Below are positions 10,855 through 20,085 of a stretch of 64,000 nt of DNA, in pieces. The first letter of the stretch is position 1, and every line of letters starts with the position of its first letter. The notes beneath the pieces were generated by a model that did no database searches, had not been told where the DNA came from, and saw only the letters and a program-made list of their open reading frames with translations. The stretch is from an uncultured Clostridia bacterium (GTDB taxonomy: Bacteria > Bacillota > Clostridia > Oscillospirales > Ruminococcaceae): assembly GCA_944382875.1 (NCBI GenBank), contig CALWNQ010000007.1:58755-122754 (forward strand), written 5' to 3'. A program made the translations under genes and the position numbers.

Positions 10855-13443
10855 TTGGATAACAACAATTTGGAAGTCAGTCAGGGAACAAAAATCATTC
10901 AAAAAGACATCGACAAGGTTATGCGGGATTCGTTCTTGGACTACTCGATGTCAGTCATTGTCGCCCGTGCCCTGCCCGATGTGCGGGACGGATTAAAACC
11001 GGTACACCGCCGGATTGTGTATACCATGCACGAAGCGGGCCTGACACCGGATAAACCCTTTAAAAAATGCGCGACCACCGTTGGCGATGTGTTGGGTAAA
11101 TACCATCCGCACGGCGATGCTTCCGTTTATGATGCGCTGGTCCGTTTGGGCCAGGATTTTTCGCTTCGGTATCCGCTTGTCGATAAGCACGGAAACTTTG
11201 GTACCATCGACGGCGACCCGCCTGCGGCTTACCGTTATACAGAAGCCAGAATGAGCAAAATTTCCCTCTACATGGTTTCGGATATTAACAAAGATACCAT
11301 TGATTACGATTCAAACTACGATGATTCGCTCAAAGAACCCAGCGTTTTGCCGTCGCGGTTTCCCAACCTGCTGGTAAACGGCGCAACCGGTATTGCAGTT
11401 GGTATGGCGACCAACATCCCGCCGCACAACCTGCGGGAAGTGATCGACTGCTGTGTGGCGATGATTGAAAATCCGGACATCTCGCTGGAAGGAATGATGG
11501 AGTATATCAAGGGCCCCGATTTTCCGACCGGCGGCACCATTATGGGCCGGAGCGGGATTCGGGCGGCTTATGCAACCGGCCGCGGCAAAATTACGCTGCG
11601 TGCCCGCACTGCCATTGAAGAGGACAGCAAGGGGCGTTCTTCCATCGTGGTCACCGAGATCCCATACATGATCAACAAAACCCGGATCCTCGAAAATGTG
11701 GCTTCGCTGGTAAAAGAAGGCCGGATCCCCGGCATCTCCTATATTCGGGACGAGTCCGACCGGGAAGGTATGCGCATTGTGTTCGAGCTGAAACGGGACG
11801 CTATCCCGCAGGTCGTACTGAACCAGCTCTTTTCCTACTCCTCTTTGCAGGAAACAGTCGGTGTCATCATGCTGGCACTGGTAAACGGGCAGCCGAAAGT
11901 GCTTACTCTCAAGGAAATGCTGCGGTATTATCTGGATTTCCAGGGAGAAGTGATTACTCGCCGGACCAAATATGACCTGAAAAAAGCGCAGGAGCGCGCC
12001 CATATTCTCGAAGGTTTGAAGCGTGCGGTGGATATTGTGGACGAAATTATCGCCACCATCCGCGCCTGCAAGGGCGGCAAACCCGAAGCCAAACTGGCCA
12101 TTATGGAGAAGTTTCAATTTGACGATGTGCAGGCGACTGCCATCGTGAACTTCCAGCTTGGACAGCTTGCCGGTCTGGAAATTTTGAAAATTGAAGAAGA
12201 ACTCGACGGCCTGCACGCCAAAATCGCCGAAATGGAGGAAATTCTTTCCGATTACAGTCGGGTCATGCAGATTGTTGCCAAAGAACTGCTCGAAATCAAA
12301 GAGAAATTCGGTGATGAACGCCGCACCGACATTCAGTCGGTATCCGGTGAACTGGACATTGAAGACCTTATCCCGGTGGAAGATTGCGTTGTAACTCTGA
12401 CCGAAAAGGGTTATGTCAAACGCCAGCCGGCTGACGTCTACAAGATTCAACGCCGCGGCGGACGGGGTATCTCCGGCATGAAGCAGAAGGAAGAAGATAT
12501 TGTCCAGGAAATGTTTATCTGTTCTTCCCACGACAATATTCTGTTCCTCACCACCAGAGGGCGGATGTTCAAGCTCAAATGCTATGAAATTCCGGAGGGA
12601 AGCCGTACCTCAATTGGTTCGCATATCAATAACCTCCTTGCCCTGGAACCGGAGGAGCAGGTCAGCGCCATTATGAGTGTGCCGCGATTTGATCCGAGCT
12701 ACTATGTCGTAATGGTAACACGGCGCGGTCTGGTCAAGCGGACCAGTCTGGAAGCTTACCGCAACATCCGCAAAAACGGATTGATTGCCATTAACCTCAA
12801 TGAAAATGACGAGCTGGTATTTTCTCGTCTGACCAACGGCAGCTGTGAGCTGCTGGTTGCAACTCGGAACGGTATGATCATCCGCTTTGACGAAAATGAT
12901 GTCCGGGAAATGTCCCGTAACGCGATGGGTGTCAAGGCGATTCGTCTGAAAGACGGCGATGAAGTGGTCGGTATGGCGCGCGTCCGGGAAGGCGCCGCTG
13001 TTATGACGGTAACCGATAAGGGTTTAGGACGCCGGACCTCTGTCGACGATTATCCGCTCCAGAGCCGCAACGGTCTGGGTAAGATCAACTATAAGGTGAG
13101 CGAGGAGAAAGGATACGTCTGCGGTATCAAGGTCGTGGATGAGGACGACGACCTCATTCTGATTTCCAACGACGGTGTCATTATCCGCATTGCGGTACAG
13201 GATGTCCGTATCATGTCTCGGTATGCCACCGGTGTCCGGGTCATGCGGCTGAGTGAAGATGATCGAGTGGTGACCTTTGTTCGAGCCGAACACGCCGATG
13301 ATGAGGAGACAAGTCAGGTGGAAGAAGAAGCGGGCGGAGATTCCGCTGACGCCGAGGCGGAAGCGCTGGAAAAAGCGCTGGAAGCCGATGAAGCGGCGCT
13401 TGCTCCTGAAGAAGAGCCGGAAGATCAGCCGGACGAAGAATAA
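10855..13443 (+). CDS. gyrA: DNA gyrase subunit A
   Basis: 862 residues from a TTG start with GAGGAGG about 8 bp upstream. The catalytic tyrosine is Tyr128 in YRYTEARM; the quinolone-contact region reads [14 protein letters not shown], so residue 89 (E. coli Ser83 equivalent) is Ala while Asp93 (E. coli Asp87) is kept. The C-terminal beta-pinwheel contains the GyrA box QRRGGRG, which marks gyrase rather than topoisomerase IV. A strongly acidic Glu/Asp/Ala tail (about 820-862) ends the protein. An intrinsic terminator follows immediately. Confidence 0.99.
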   Translation: MDNNNLEVSQGTKIIQKDIDKVMRDSFLDYSMSVIVARALPDVRDGLKPVHRRIVYTMHEAGLTPDKPFKKCATTVGDVLGKYHPHGDASVYDALVRLGQDFSLRYPLVDKHGNFGTIDGDPPAAYRYTEARMSKISLYMVSDINKDTIDYDSNYDDSLKEPSVLPSRFPNLLVNGATGIAVGMATNIPPHNLREVIDCCVAMIENPDISLEGMMEYIKGPDFPTGGTIMGRSGIRAAYATGRGKITLRARTAIEEDSKGRSSIVVTEIPYMINKTRILENVASLVKEGRIPGISYIRDESDREGMRIVFELKRDAIPQVVLNQLFSYSSLQETVGVIMLALVNGQPKVLTLKEMLRYYLDFQGEVITRRTKYDLKKAQERAHILEGLKRAVDIVDEIIATIRACKGGKPEAKLAIMEKFQFDDVQATAIVNFQLGQLAGLEILKIEEELDGLHAKIAEMEEILSDYSRVMQIVAKELLEIKEKFGDERRTDIQSVSGELDIEDLIPVEDCVVTLTEKGYVKRQPADVYKIQRRGGRGISGMKQKEEDIVQEMFICSSHDNILFLTTRGRMFKLKCYEIPEGSRTSIGSHINNLLALEPEEQVSAIMSVPRFDPSYYVVMVTRRGLVKRTSLEAYRNIRKNGLIAINLNENDELVFSRLTNGSCELLVATRNGMIIRFDENDVREMSRNAMGVKAIRLKDGDEVVGMARVREGAAVMTVTDKGLGRRTSVDDYPLQSRNGLGKINYKVSEEKGYVCGIKVVDEDDDLILISNDGVIIRIAVQDVRIMSRYATGVRVMRLSEDDRVVTFVRAEHADDEETSQVEEEAGGDSADAEAEALEKALEADEAALAPEEEPEDQPDEE

Positions 13444-13447
13444 ACGG

Positions 13448-13486
13448 AAAAGCGTGCTGTGGGGATTTCCATGGCACGCTTTTTAC
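13448..13486 (+). terminator. gyrA intrinsic terminator
   Basis: A 12-bp stem (13451-13462 with 13469-13480, two wobble pairs) with a 6-nt loop, extended by A/T pairs and followed by a T-run from 13481. It ends the dnaA-gyrA direction block. Confidence 0.9.
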
Positions 13487-13494
13487 GTTTTCCG

Positions 13495-13523
13495 TTGCAT
13501 AACAGGCTTGAGTATGGTACAAT
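13495..13523 (+). promoter_or_regulatory. Promoter for the dCMP deaminase-rsmA unit
   Basis: -35 TTGCAT (13495-13500), 17-bp spacer, -10 TACAAT (13518-13523) with a TGG extended -10 element. It is directly downstream of the gyrA terminator and 33 bp before the next start codon. Confidence 0.8.
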
Positions 13524-13555
13524 AAAAATATCTGACAGCCGGGGAGGACGAAACA

Positions 13556-14044
13556 ATGGAAAGACGGGACAAGATTAATTATTATCTGGATATTGCACAG
13601 ACGGTGCTGGAACGCTGCACCTGCCTACGGCGGCATTTTGGAGCAATTATTGTCAAAAATGACTCGATCCTTTCCACCGGCTATGCCGGCGCGCCGAGGG
13701 GACGCAAAAACTGCTCTGATATTGGATACTGCGTCCGGGAAAAGCTGAATATCCCCCGCGGCGAACGATATGAGCTTTGCCGCAGCGTCCACGCCGAAGC
13801 AAACGCGATCATTGCGGCGCCCCGCAGTGAGATGTTGGGCGCAACCCTCTATATGGCCTGCCGTGATGCCAAAACGGGCGAACTGGTGGCTGGTACAAAT
13901 TCCTGTTCCATGTGCAAACGGTTGATTATCAACGCCGGCATCGAAACGGTGATTGTCCGCGATACGCCGGAGGAATACCGTGTCATTCGGGTGCAGGACT
14001 GGATCGATCAGGATGAATCCCTTTCGGGAACATTCGGCTATTAA
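13556..14044 (+). CDS. dCMP/deoxycytidylate deaminase family protein
   Basis: 162 residues of the zinc-dependent cytidine/deoxycytidylate deaminase fold. The zinc-site motifs are CRSVHAEANAI (His and catalytic Glu) and NSCSMCKR (two Cys; the usual Pro before the first Cys is Ser). It also carries the extra STGYAGAPRG segment seen in dCMP deaminases. Likely converts dCMP to dUMP for thymidylate synthesis; a ComEB-like role is an alternative. GGGGAGGA precedes the ATG and rsmA follows after 24 bp. Confidence 0.85.
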   Translation: MERRDKINYYLDIAQTVLERCTCLRRHFGAIIVKNDSILSTGYAGAPRGRKNCSDIGYCVREKLNIPRGERYELCRSVHAEANAIIAAPRSEMLGATLYMACRDAKTGELVAGTNSCSMCKRLIINAGIETVIVRDTPEEYRVIRVQDWIDQDESLSGTFGY

Positions 14045-14068
14045 ATCTGCGAAAAGGACGGGACCAAT

Positions 14069-14929
14069 TTGAATCTAACCAACTTGAATACCATCCGGGA
14101 GATTTCTGAAAAATTTGGATTTACTTTTTCCAAATCGCTGGGGCAGAATTTTCTGGTAAACCCGTCGGTTTGTCCGCGGATTGCTGAAATGGGTGGTGCT
14201 GACCAAAATACCGGCGTCATTGAAATTGGCACCGGTTTCGGCGTCCTCACCCAGGAGCTGGCACAGCGTGCCCAAAAGGTGGTGGCAGTTGAGCTGGACA
14301 GCCGTTTGATTCCGGTGCTGGATTATACGCTGGCGGATTACCACAATGTAAAGATTATCAACGAGGATATCCTCAAGGTGGACCTCCACCGGCTCATCGC
14401 CGAGGAATTTGCCGGGATGGAAGTGGCGGTCTGCGCTAATCTGCCGTATTATATTACTTCTCCCATCATCATGGCGCTGCTGGAGCAGCGGCTGCCGGTC
14501 AAATCGGTGACGGTGATGGTGCAGAAGGAGGCCGGCGACCGCCTCTGTGCTGCGATGCCTTCGCGGGAATGCGGCGCTGTGACGGCAGCGGTGCGGTATT
14601 ACAGCGAACCCAGGGTGCTCTTCCCGGTGAGCCGGGGGAGCTTCTGTCCGGCGCCCAATGTGGATTCAATGGTGATTCGGCTGGATGTGAAAAAGGAGCT
14701 GCCGCTTTCCTCGGAAGAGGAAAAAACGCTGTTCCGGGTGGTGAAAGCGGCGTTTGGACAGCGGCGAAAAACGCTGCCGAATACGCTATCGGCCGGGTTG
14801 GGGATTTCCAAACCGGAGGCGGCGGAAAAACTGGCTGCGGCCGGGCTGAAGCCGACTGCGCGGGCGGAGGAGCTCTCGATGGAGCAGTTCTGCGCGCTGG
14901 CGCGGCAATTTGAACAGAAAGGATGTTGA
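14069..14929 (+). CDS. rsmA: 16S rRNA dimethyladenosine transferase RsmA/KsgA
   Basis: 286 residues from a TTG start (MNLTNLNTIREI) with AAAAGGACGG upstream. N-terminal KSLGQNFLVNPSV, SAM-binding motif VIEIGTGFGVLTQEL, and catalytic motif NLPYYITSPI are all intact. It dimethylates two adjacent adenines in the 3' terminal helix of 16S rRNA as a late maturation checkpoint. It lies in a unit with the deaminase upstream and an acetyltransferase 2 bp downstream. Confidence 0.97.
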   Translation: MNLTNLNTIREISEKFGFTFSKSLGQNFLVNPSVCPRIAEMGGADQNTGVIEIGTGFGVLTQELAQRAQKVVAVELDSRLIPVLDYTLADYHNVKIINEDILKVDLHRLIAEEFAGMEVAVCANLPYYITSPIIMALLEQRLPVKSVTVMVQKEAGDRLCAAMPSRECGAVTAAVRYYSEPRVLFPVSRGSFCPAPNVDSMVIRLDVKKELPLSSEEEKTLFRVVKAAFGQRRKTLPNTLSAGLGISKPEAAEKLAAAGLKPTARAEELSMEQFCALARQFEQKGC

Positions 14930-14931
14930 CA

Positions 14932-16053
14932 ATGAGTACAGAATATCGCAAAGCAAGACCGGAGGAATTTGAAGATCTTCTGGATTTTGGCAATATGGTA
15001 TTTGGGATTGATTTTCGGGCACTGCTGCCCAAACTGTATGGGGATCATCCGGAGCTGGCGGAGTGCCATTATCTGGCGCTGGAAGACGGCAAAATTAAGG
15101 CGATGATCGGCTGCTTCCCTTGGACCATGAAGGTGGGCAATCATGAACTGAAAGTTAAAGGAATCGGCACTGTTTCAGTCCACCCGTATTCCCGTGGAAA
15201 AGGCTATATGAAAAAGCTGATGCAGATGGCAGTAGAGGATGCCCGCAAAGAGGGCACCGACCTGATGTGCCTGGGTGGACAGCGTCAGCGGTATGAATAT
15301 TTTGGTTTTGTTAACGCGGTTTCGTCCTGCGGATTCCGGGTGACACCTACCAACCGCCGGCATCACAAAGAGGTAAAAACCGATCATTATTCCGTAGTTT
15401 CTCTGTTGGAGCATCCGGAGTATACGGCAGACTGCATGCGTCTTTTCAACGGGCAGCTGATTCACGCCGTGCGCGCGGAAAAGGATTTTCCCGAAATCTG
15501 TCAGAGCTGGTCCTCGGAGCCGCTGGTACTGCTGCGGGATGGTAAATTTGCAGGGTATGCTTCCGTCGATAAGAATGGCGAGGCTGTACGGGAATTCCTG
15601 CTGGAAAAGGATGTGCCGGTGCTGGAAGCTGTTTTTGCGTTAGTGGACAAAAAAGGACGTGAGCTCAGCTTTACGCCGGATTATTGGCAGAAAGAAATGG
15701 TCTGCGCCTTTGCGGGTATGGCGGAGAGCTGTTCTGTCAGCAATGGGGAAATGATTCAGGTGTTGGATTATTCCCATGTTCTGGAAGCATTTCTGCAGTG
15801 CAAGGCGGATTCCTGCGGAATTCTGGATGGATCTCTGGTGCTGGAAGTAGAAGAACAGGGCAAGTACCGCATCGCGGTGGAAAATGGCCAGGTTTCGGTT
15901 AAAGATACGGAAGAAAAAGCTGCCTATTCGCTGACTCATGTTCCCATGCAAACGCGGCTGTTCAGTGTGGCAAACCTCTGGCAATATGATACCTTGGAGG
16001 AAAACAGCTGGTTCCCGCTTGCAGTACCGCTGGCTTCTCCGGATATGGTGTAA
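14932..16053 (+). CDS. Eis-like GNAT acetyltransferase with SCP2-type C-terminus
   Basis: 373 residues from ATG 14932, which has AAAGGA upstream; an in-frame ATG 9 bp earlier overlaps rsmA. The N-terminal GNAT domain (about 1-150) shows VKGIGTVSVHPYSRGKGYMKKLM, the acetyl-CoA loop. A second GNAT-like half and a C-terminal domain resembling the sterol-carrier fold follow, as in Eis/YitI-type enzymes. Eis proteins acetylate amines such as aminoglycosides or peptides; the substrate here is unknown. Confidence 0.8.
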   Translation: MSTEYRKARPEEFEDLLDFGNMVFGIDFRALLPKLYGDHPELAECHYLALEDGKIKAMIGCFPWTMKVGNHELKVKGIGTVSVHPYSRGKGYMKKLMQMAVEDARKEGTDLMCLGGQRQRYEYFGFVNAVSSCGFRVTPTNRRHHKEVKTDHYSVVSLLEHPEYTADCMRLFNGQLIHAVRAEKDFPEICQSWSSEPLVLLRDGKFAGYASVDKNGEAVREFLLEKDVPVLEAVFALVDKKGRELSFTPDYWQKEMVCAFAGMAESCSVSNGEMIQVLDYSHVLEAFLQCKADSCGILDGSLVLEVEEQGKYRIAVENGQVSVKDTEEKAAYSLTHVPMQTRLFSVANLWQYDTLEENSWFPLAVPLASPDMV

Positions 16054-16083
16054 TTTTCCAGAATGGAAAGGAGGCGCGCGGCA

Positions 16084-16809
16084 ATGGAATCTCGGGAGCA
16101 GAAAGCTGAAACCAGAAAAGAATGGTTTATACGGGAAATGGAAAACCGGATTTTGTCGGGAAAACTTCAAATTGGGGACAAGCTGCCGAGTGAGCGGGAT
16201 TTGGCTTTATCCATGAAGCTTAGCCGGACGATTGTTAATACTGGGATTCGTGAACTTGCCGCGCGTGGCTTTATCCGAATTGTGCCGCGACAGGGGAATT
16301 TTGTCGGGGATTATATCCGGGATGGAACACTGGATACCTTATCCTCCATTATTCACTTTAATGATGGAAAGCTCGATCAATGCACATTATTCTCGTTGTC
16401 TGATTTTCGAATTCTTTGTGAACGGGAATCTGCTTTCCTGGCGGCATTGCATGCGTCCCCTCAAGCATTGGAAGAGATGCGGAAGATATTAACTCAAATG
16501 CAAAATGAGAAACGGGACGCGTTGTTTTCCCGTCTTTCGTTTGAATTTCATCGGGAAATCTTTCTTGCAACCGGAAATCTGATGTATCCGCTTCTGCTGA
16601 ATGCATTTGCTCCAATCGTGAAAAGTCTGGATGGATTGATGTTTCGAGTGATGAGCCGGGAAGATATTCTTTGCCACCTGGAACGAGTTTTTCGTGCAAT
16701 TGTGGACAAGGATTCTTTGGTGGCGGCAGCAAGGATGGAGGAATATTGCAGGGAGTATGCGGAAAAAATAAAAGAGGTCTATTTTGAAAAAGAATATTTA
16801 CAAAATTGA
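16084..16809 (+). CDS. GntR-family (FadR subfamily) transcriptional regulator
   Basis: 241 residues from ATG 16084; AAAGGAGG (16067-16074) lies upstream of it but downstream of the alternative ATG at 16063, so the later start is right. N-terminal winged helix (GDKLPSERDLALSMKLSRTIVNTGIRELAARGFIRI is the GntR signature region) and an all-helical C-terminal FCD-type ligand domain with FHREIFLATGN. Such regulators sense small metabolites, often organic acids. It looks lower in GC than rsmA. No operator was recognised; it ends at a strong terminator. Confidence 0.85.
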   Translation: MESREQKAETRKEWFIREMENRILSGKLQIGDKLPSERDLALSMKLSRTIVNTGIRELAARGFIRIVPRQGNFVGDYIRDGTLDTLSSIIHFNDGKLDQCTLFSLSDFRILCERESAFLAALHASPQALEEMRKILTQMQNEKRDALFSRLSFEFHREIFLATGNLMYPLLLNAFAPIVKSLDGLMFRVMSREDILCHLERVFRAIVDKDSLVAAARMEEYCREYAEKIKEVYFEKEYLQN

Positions 16810-16830
16810 AATATCTGTATAAAAAAAACG

Positions 16831-16876
16831 AAAAAATCAGAATGTTTTCATATGAAAAGCGGATTCTGATTTTTTT
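16831..16876 (+). terminator. Terminator after the GntR regulator
   Basis: Long near-perfect hairpin: 16831-16843 pairs with 16863-16875, with an inner TTTTCATATGAAAA palindrome, A-tract before and T-tract after. It separates the regulator from the tRNA promoter. Confidence 0.85.
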
Positions 16877-16887
16877 GAAAAAAACTG

Positions 16888-16916
16888 TTGACAAACCCTT
16901 ATGTCTGTGCTAAAAT
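16888..16916 (+). promoter_or_regulatory. tRNA operon promoter
   Basis: Consensus -35 TTGACA (16888-16893), 17-bp spacer, -10 TAAAAT (16911-16916), 42 bp before the tRNA-Met 5' end. Confidence 0.85.
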
Positions 16917-16958
16917 ATAATACGTTCCCTGCGGCGACAAACGGCAGGACAACAACTC

Positions 16959-17035
16959 GGCGGCATAGCTCAGTTGGCTAGAGCATTCGGTTCATACCCG
17001 AAGTGTCGATGGTTCAAGTCCATTTGCCGCCACCA
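16959..17035 (+). tRNA. tRNA-Met(CAT), elongator type
   Basis: Cloverleaf read by eye: acceptor GGCGGCA pairs with TGCCGCC, anticodon arm TTCGG-TTCATAC-CCGAA gives anticodon CAT, T-arm contains GGTTCAAGTCC, and CCA is encoded. The anticodon stem lacks the three G-C pairs of initiator tRNA, and the sequence resembles the elongator Met tRNA of Bacillus rather than the lysidine-modified tRNA-Ile2, though the latter is not formally excluded. Confidence 0.93.
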
Positions 17036-17041
17036 TCATAT

Positions 17042-17116
17042 GGCCCGTTGGTCAAGCGGTTAAGACACCGCCCTTTCACGGCGGTATCACGAGTTCGATT
17101 CTCGTACGGGTCACCA
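17042..17116 (+). tRNA. tRNA-Glu(TTC)
   Basis: Acceptor GGCCCGT pairs with ACGGGTC (one G-T), anticodon arm CCGCC-CTTTCAC-GGCGG gives anticodon TTC, T-arm GAGTTCGATTCTC, encoded CCA at 17114-17116. It lies 6 bp after tRNA-Met, so both are processed from one transcript. Confidence 0.96.
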
Positions 17117-17120
17117 CAAA

Positions 17121-17155
17121 ACGCATCCATTTCGGTGGATGCGTCTTTTGTTTAT
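17121..17155 (+). terminator. tRNA operon terminator
   Basis: 9-bp perfect stem (17121-17129 with 17136-17144), 6-nt loop, followed by CTTTTGTTT. Confidence 0.9.
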
Positions 17156-17172
17156 TCTGTAGGGAGGATGTT

Positions 17173-17907
17173 GTGCAGAAAGCAATCAAATTTCTGTTGA
17201 TAATCTGGGCAGTACTTTTTGCTGCCGTAGGAATTTTTGGTCTACTTGTCTGGAAAAAAGTGCTCATTCCCAATGTTCTGCTGGCAAGCCGGTATCCGGT
17301 GACCGGAGTAGATGTTTCTTCCTATCAGGGAAAGGTTGATTGGCAGATTCTGGCGGGAGAGGGAATTTCTTTTGCCTATATCAAGGCAACCGAGGGAAGT
17401 TCGTTTGTGGATCCCTGTTTTGCGGAGAACTATGAACAGGCGCAGCAAACGGGCCTTCGGGTGGGAGCTTATCACTTTTTCAGCTTCGACAGCGGAGGGA
17501 AAACGCAGGCGGAAAATTTTATTGCGGTGGTTCCATCTTTTGAGGGAATGCTTCCTCCTGTGGTGGACATCGAATTTTATGGGGAGTATGAAAAGAATCC
17601 GCCGGATCGCGAACCAGTTCGGGAGCAGCTGGACATCCTGCTTCTGGAGCTGGAAGCGCAATATGGAATCAAACCGGTGCTGTATGCCACTCAAAAATCC
17701 TATCAGCAGTATCTTGCGGGGGATTTTACGGATTATGATATTTGGATCCGGAATGTCTACACCCCACCGTTGCTGTCCGACGGTCGGAACTGGATATTTT
17801 GGCAATATACCGATCAGGGGAAGCTAAACGGATATGATGGGGAAGAGCAATCTATCGACCGGAATGTGTTCAGTGGGAGTGCGGAGGAGTTTGCCGAATA
17901 TCCGTAA
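17173..17907 (+). CDS. GH25 lysozyme-like muramidase, membrane-anchored or secreted
   Basis: 244 residues from a GTG with AGGGAGG upstream. One N-terminal hydrophobic helix (about residues 6-27) with no clear cleavage site suggests a signal anchor. The GH25 fold starts at VTGVDVSSYQGKVDWQ; the catalytic acids are the Asp of GVDVSSYQG and the Asp-x-Glu in PPVVDIEFY; KATEGSSFVDP and AYHFFSF are also typical. It hydrolyses the MurNAc-GlcNAc bond of peptidoglycan. Monocistronic in appearance; housekeeping wall turnover or a defence role are both possible. Confidence 0.92.
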   Translation: MQKAIKFLLIIWAVLFAAVGIFGLLVWKKVLIPNVLLASRYPVTGVDVSSYQGKVDWQILAGEGISFAYIKATEGSSFVDPCFAENYEQAQQTGLRVGAYHFFSFDSGGKTQAENFIAVVPSFEGMLPPVVDIEFYGEYEKNPPDREPVREQLDILLLELEAQYGIKPVLYATQKSYQQYLAGDFTDYDIWIRNVYTPPLLSDGRNWIFWQYTDQGKLNGYDGEEQSIDRNVFSGSAEEFAEYP

Positions 17908-17914
17908 ATAAGGA

Positions 17915-17943
17915 TTGTAATCTTTGGAGGAATATGGTATACT
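17915..17943 (+). promoter_or_regulatory. Promoter of the fucosidase gene
   Basis: -35 TTGTAA (17915-17920), 17-bp spacer, -10 TATACT (17938-17943) with extended TGG. Just downstream, 17954-17969 contains an imperfect palindrome around AAACGTTT that resembles a LacI/CcpA-type operator. Confidence 0.7.
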
Positions 17944-17996
17944 GTAAGCACAACCTGAAACGTTTTCGGTTTGGATTTTGAAAGGAGCTGTGCCGT

Positions 17997-19361
17997 ATGG
18001 TATCTTTTCTCAAAGAAGCTGCCCATGTGCGTCCGTCTCAGCGTCAGCTGGACTGGTTTGCGCTGGAATCCTATGCGTTTGTACATTTCAGCCCCAATAC
18101 TTTTACCAATCTTGAGTGGGGAAAAGGAGATGAACTGGAATCCATCTTCAATCCGGTGAAACTGGACTGCGATCAGTGGGTGGATGCTATTAAATCGGCG
18201 GGATTGAAGGGAATGGTCCTTACCGCCAAGCATCACGACGGATTTTGCCTTTGGCCATCCAAATACACCGAGCACAGTGTAAAAAACAGCCCGCTCGGCC
18301 GTGATGTGGTTGGAGAAGCGGCGGAAGCCTGCCGCAAAGGTGGTATCAAATTCGGTTTTTACCTTTCGCCGTGGGACCGGAATTCTCCCTATTACGGTAC
18401 GCCGGAATACAACAACTATTTCTGCAACCAGTTAACTGAGCTTCTGACCCAATATGGAGATATTTTCTATGTTTGGTTTGACAATGCCTGCGGCGAAGGG
18501 CCAAATGGCAAAAAACAGGTGTATGATTTTCCGCGATACTTTGAGCTGATCCGGAAATATCAGCCGAACGCCGTGATTTTCAATGATTTTGGCCCGGATA
18601 TCCGGTGGTGCGGTAACGAAGCCGGTGTGGCTCGCCATTCGGAATGGGCGGTTGTCCCCACCGAGCTTTGCCATTATGCTCCTGTGCAGACCGGCCCCGG
18701 TCCGCTTGCGGAAGAAGGGAATCTCTCCTACCTCTACAACACCGAGCAGGAAATAGGTTCGATGAGCCAGATTTTATACAGCAAAGGGCTGGCCTTTGTT
18801 CCTTCTGAAATCAATATGTCCATCCGTCCCGGCTGGTTCTGGCACCCCAATGAGGAGCCACATTCGCTGGAGAAGTTGTTCCGAACCTACTTGACTTCGG
18901 TTGGTGCCAATGCGTGCTTCCATCTGAATATCCCGCCGACTACCGATGGGCTTTTTGACGAGAGGGATGTCCGGCGGCTAAAAGAATACGGTGAACTGCT
19001 TCGCAGGGAGTTCGGCCAACCGATTCCAGCAAAGTTGGAAAAGATTCCGGGCTGCCCACTTAGTCAGCCGCAATATCGGATTACCTTTGACAAGCCGCGC
19101 AAAGATATCAAATATGTGGTTCTGGCAGAAGATATTGCACATGGGCAGCGGGTGGAAGCATTTCGGATTACCAAAAATAACGATACAATGGCCTGCTTTG
19201 AGGGAACCTGTATCGGCAACAAGAGGATCTGTCCGCTCTATAACCCCTTTGCGAATCAGAATCCTCTAACCGACAACAGTCGGCCGGAGATTTCCAGCCT
19301 GACCGTTCATGTGACGGCTTCACGCGATGAAGTCCTGATGAAAAAAATTGCGGTATATTAA
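17997..19361 (+). CDS. GH29 alpha-L-fucosidase, intracellular
   Basis: 454 residues from ATG 17997 with AAAGGAG 9 bp upstream. GH29 motifs: FVHFSPNTFTNLEWG, the KHHDGFCLWPS His-His loop, FYLSPWDRN, and the nucleophile Asp162 in YVWFDNACGEG. There is no signal peptide, so it should act on imported fucosylated oligosaccharides. The short-length GH29-B-like form is compatible with alpha-1,3/1,4 linkages, but linkage specificity is inference. No transporter or fucose pathway gene is adjacent. Confidence 0.92.
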   Translation: MVSFLKEAAHVRPSQRQLDWFALESYAFVHFSPNTFTNLEWGKGDELESIFNPVKLDCDQWVDAIKSAGLKGMVLTAKHHDGFCLWPSKYTEHSVKNSPLGRDVVGEAAEACRKGGIKFGFYLSPWDRNSPYYGTPEYNNYFCNQLTELLTQYGDIFYVWFDNACGEGPNGKKQVYDFPRYFELIRKYQPNAVIFNDFGPDIRWCGNEAGVARHSEWAVVPTELCHYAPVQTGPGPLAEEGNLSYLYNTEQEIGSMSQILYSKGLAFVPSEINMSIRPGWFWHPNEEPHSLEKLFRTYLTSVGANACFHLNIPPTTDGLFDERDVRRLKEYGELLRREFGQPIPAKLEKIPGCPLSQPQYRITFDKPRKDIKYVVLAEDIAHGQRVEAFRITKNNDTMACFEGTCIGNKRICPLYNPFANQNPLTDNSRPEISSLTVHVTASRDEVLMKKIAVY

Positions 19362-19397
19362 AAAACACCCGCAGGATTTGGTTCCTGCGGGTGTTTT
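19362..19397. terminator. Bidirectional terminator between fucosidase and DUF2975 operon
   Basis: Perfect 15-bp stem (19362-19376 with 19383-19397), 6-nt loop, with A-tract and T-tract on opposite sides, serving both convergent units. Confidence 0.9.
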
Positions 19398-19413
19398 GAT
19401 TTTGTTCATATGG

Positions 19414-20085
19414 TTACCAGTCCTGCATGGTATACCAGAAGGTGTTGTCTTTCCAGAAAACAGCGCCCAGTTCACCGTGGTTCCAGTCACCGGGCTGATA
19501 GGAGCGGGAATACCAGACTCTTCCGTCTTCCGCTTCCGAAAAATCAAATTCTCTGAGATAATCGGGCGCCGGACAGTCCGGTAAGGCTTCTATCTCCGCT
19601 TTCAGTTGTTCCGCCTGTTCTTTCAGCAGTGTGAATTGAAGGGAAAGCTCCTCGCCCCCCTGCAGCAGTGGGGTGCAGTAGGAAAACGTGATGTCAGTTG
19701 CGGTGGCCGGGATTTCAGGAGGGAAAAAAGCTACCGTTTCCTCTTCTGGGTATCCGCATAGGCCGAGAATCCGCTGGTATTGACCGGGATCGGTGACAGG
19801 ATGAATGGCGGTTTCAATCGAAAGCCAGAGCAGGAGCAGGAAACCGCCTATAATTCCCACAGCAGTGATCAAAATACTGCCGATGATTGTTCCTGCGCCA
19901 TGCAGAATACGCTGTTCCGACATAACCGTGACTGCGGTGAGCAGTGCCGCCGGCAGGAGGAACAGAAGCCCCGTAATCCACGGCTGCCGCGGCATGGTGA
20001 ACAGTAGCAGGATATAAAGGGTAATCCCTCCCAGCCAGCCGCATCCCGCCAGAACAGCCGGCAGCCAACTTGTTTTAGATTTCAT
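19414..20085 (-). CDS. Membrane protein, third gene of YozG/DUF2975 operon
   Basis: 223 residues from the ATG at 20085 on the minus strand, chosen because GGCGGAGG lies 6 nt upstream; it overlaps the preceding regulator stop by 11 bp. Three hydrophobic segments (about residues 8-28, 36-53 and 64-90) precede a soluble C-terminal domain with an acidic, aromatic-rich end (GDWNHGELGAVFWKDNTFWYTMQDW). No family recognised. Tight overlap with the HTH regulator indicates a shared function in the membrane. Confidence 0.7.
   Translation of the reverse strand: MKSKTSWLPAVLAGCGWLGGITLYILLLFTMPRQPWITGLLFLLPAALLTAVTVMSEQRILHGAGTIIGSILITAVGIIGGFLLLLWLSIETAIHPVTDPGQYQRILGLCGYPEEETVAFFPPEIPATATDITFSYCTPLLQGGEELSLQFTLLKEQAEQLKAEIEALPDCPAPDYLREFDFSEAEDGRVWYSRSYQPGDWNHGELGAVFWKDNTFWYTMQDW

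Noticed and set aside
11311..12531. Long minus-strand open frame (406 codons) opposite gyrA, and similar long frames opposite gyrB, rnj, gdpP, ftsH, pheA/aroK, rplB and rplN-rplE
   Set aside because: Each mirrors a certain gene on the other strand, lacks a ribosome site and family motifs, and follows from the codon bias of the true gene.
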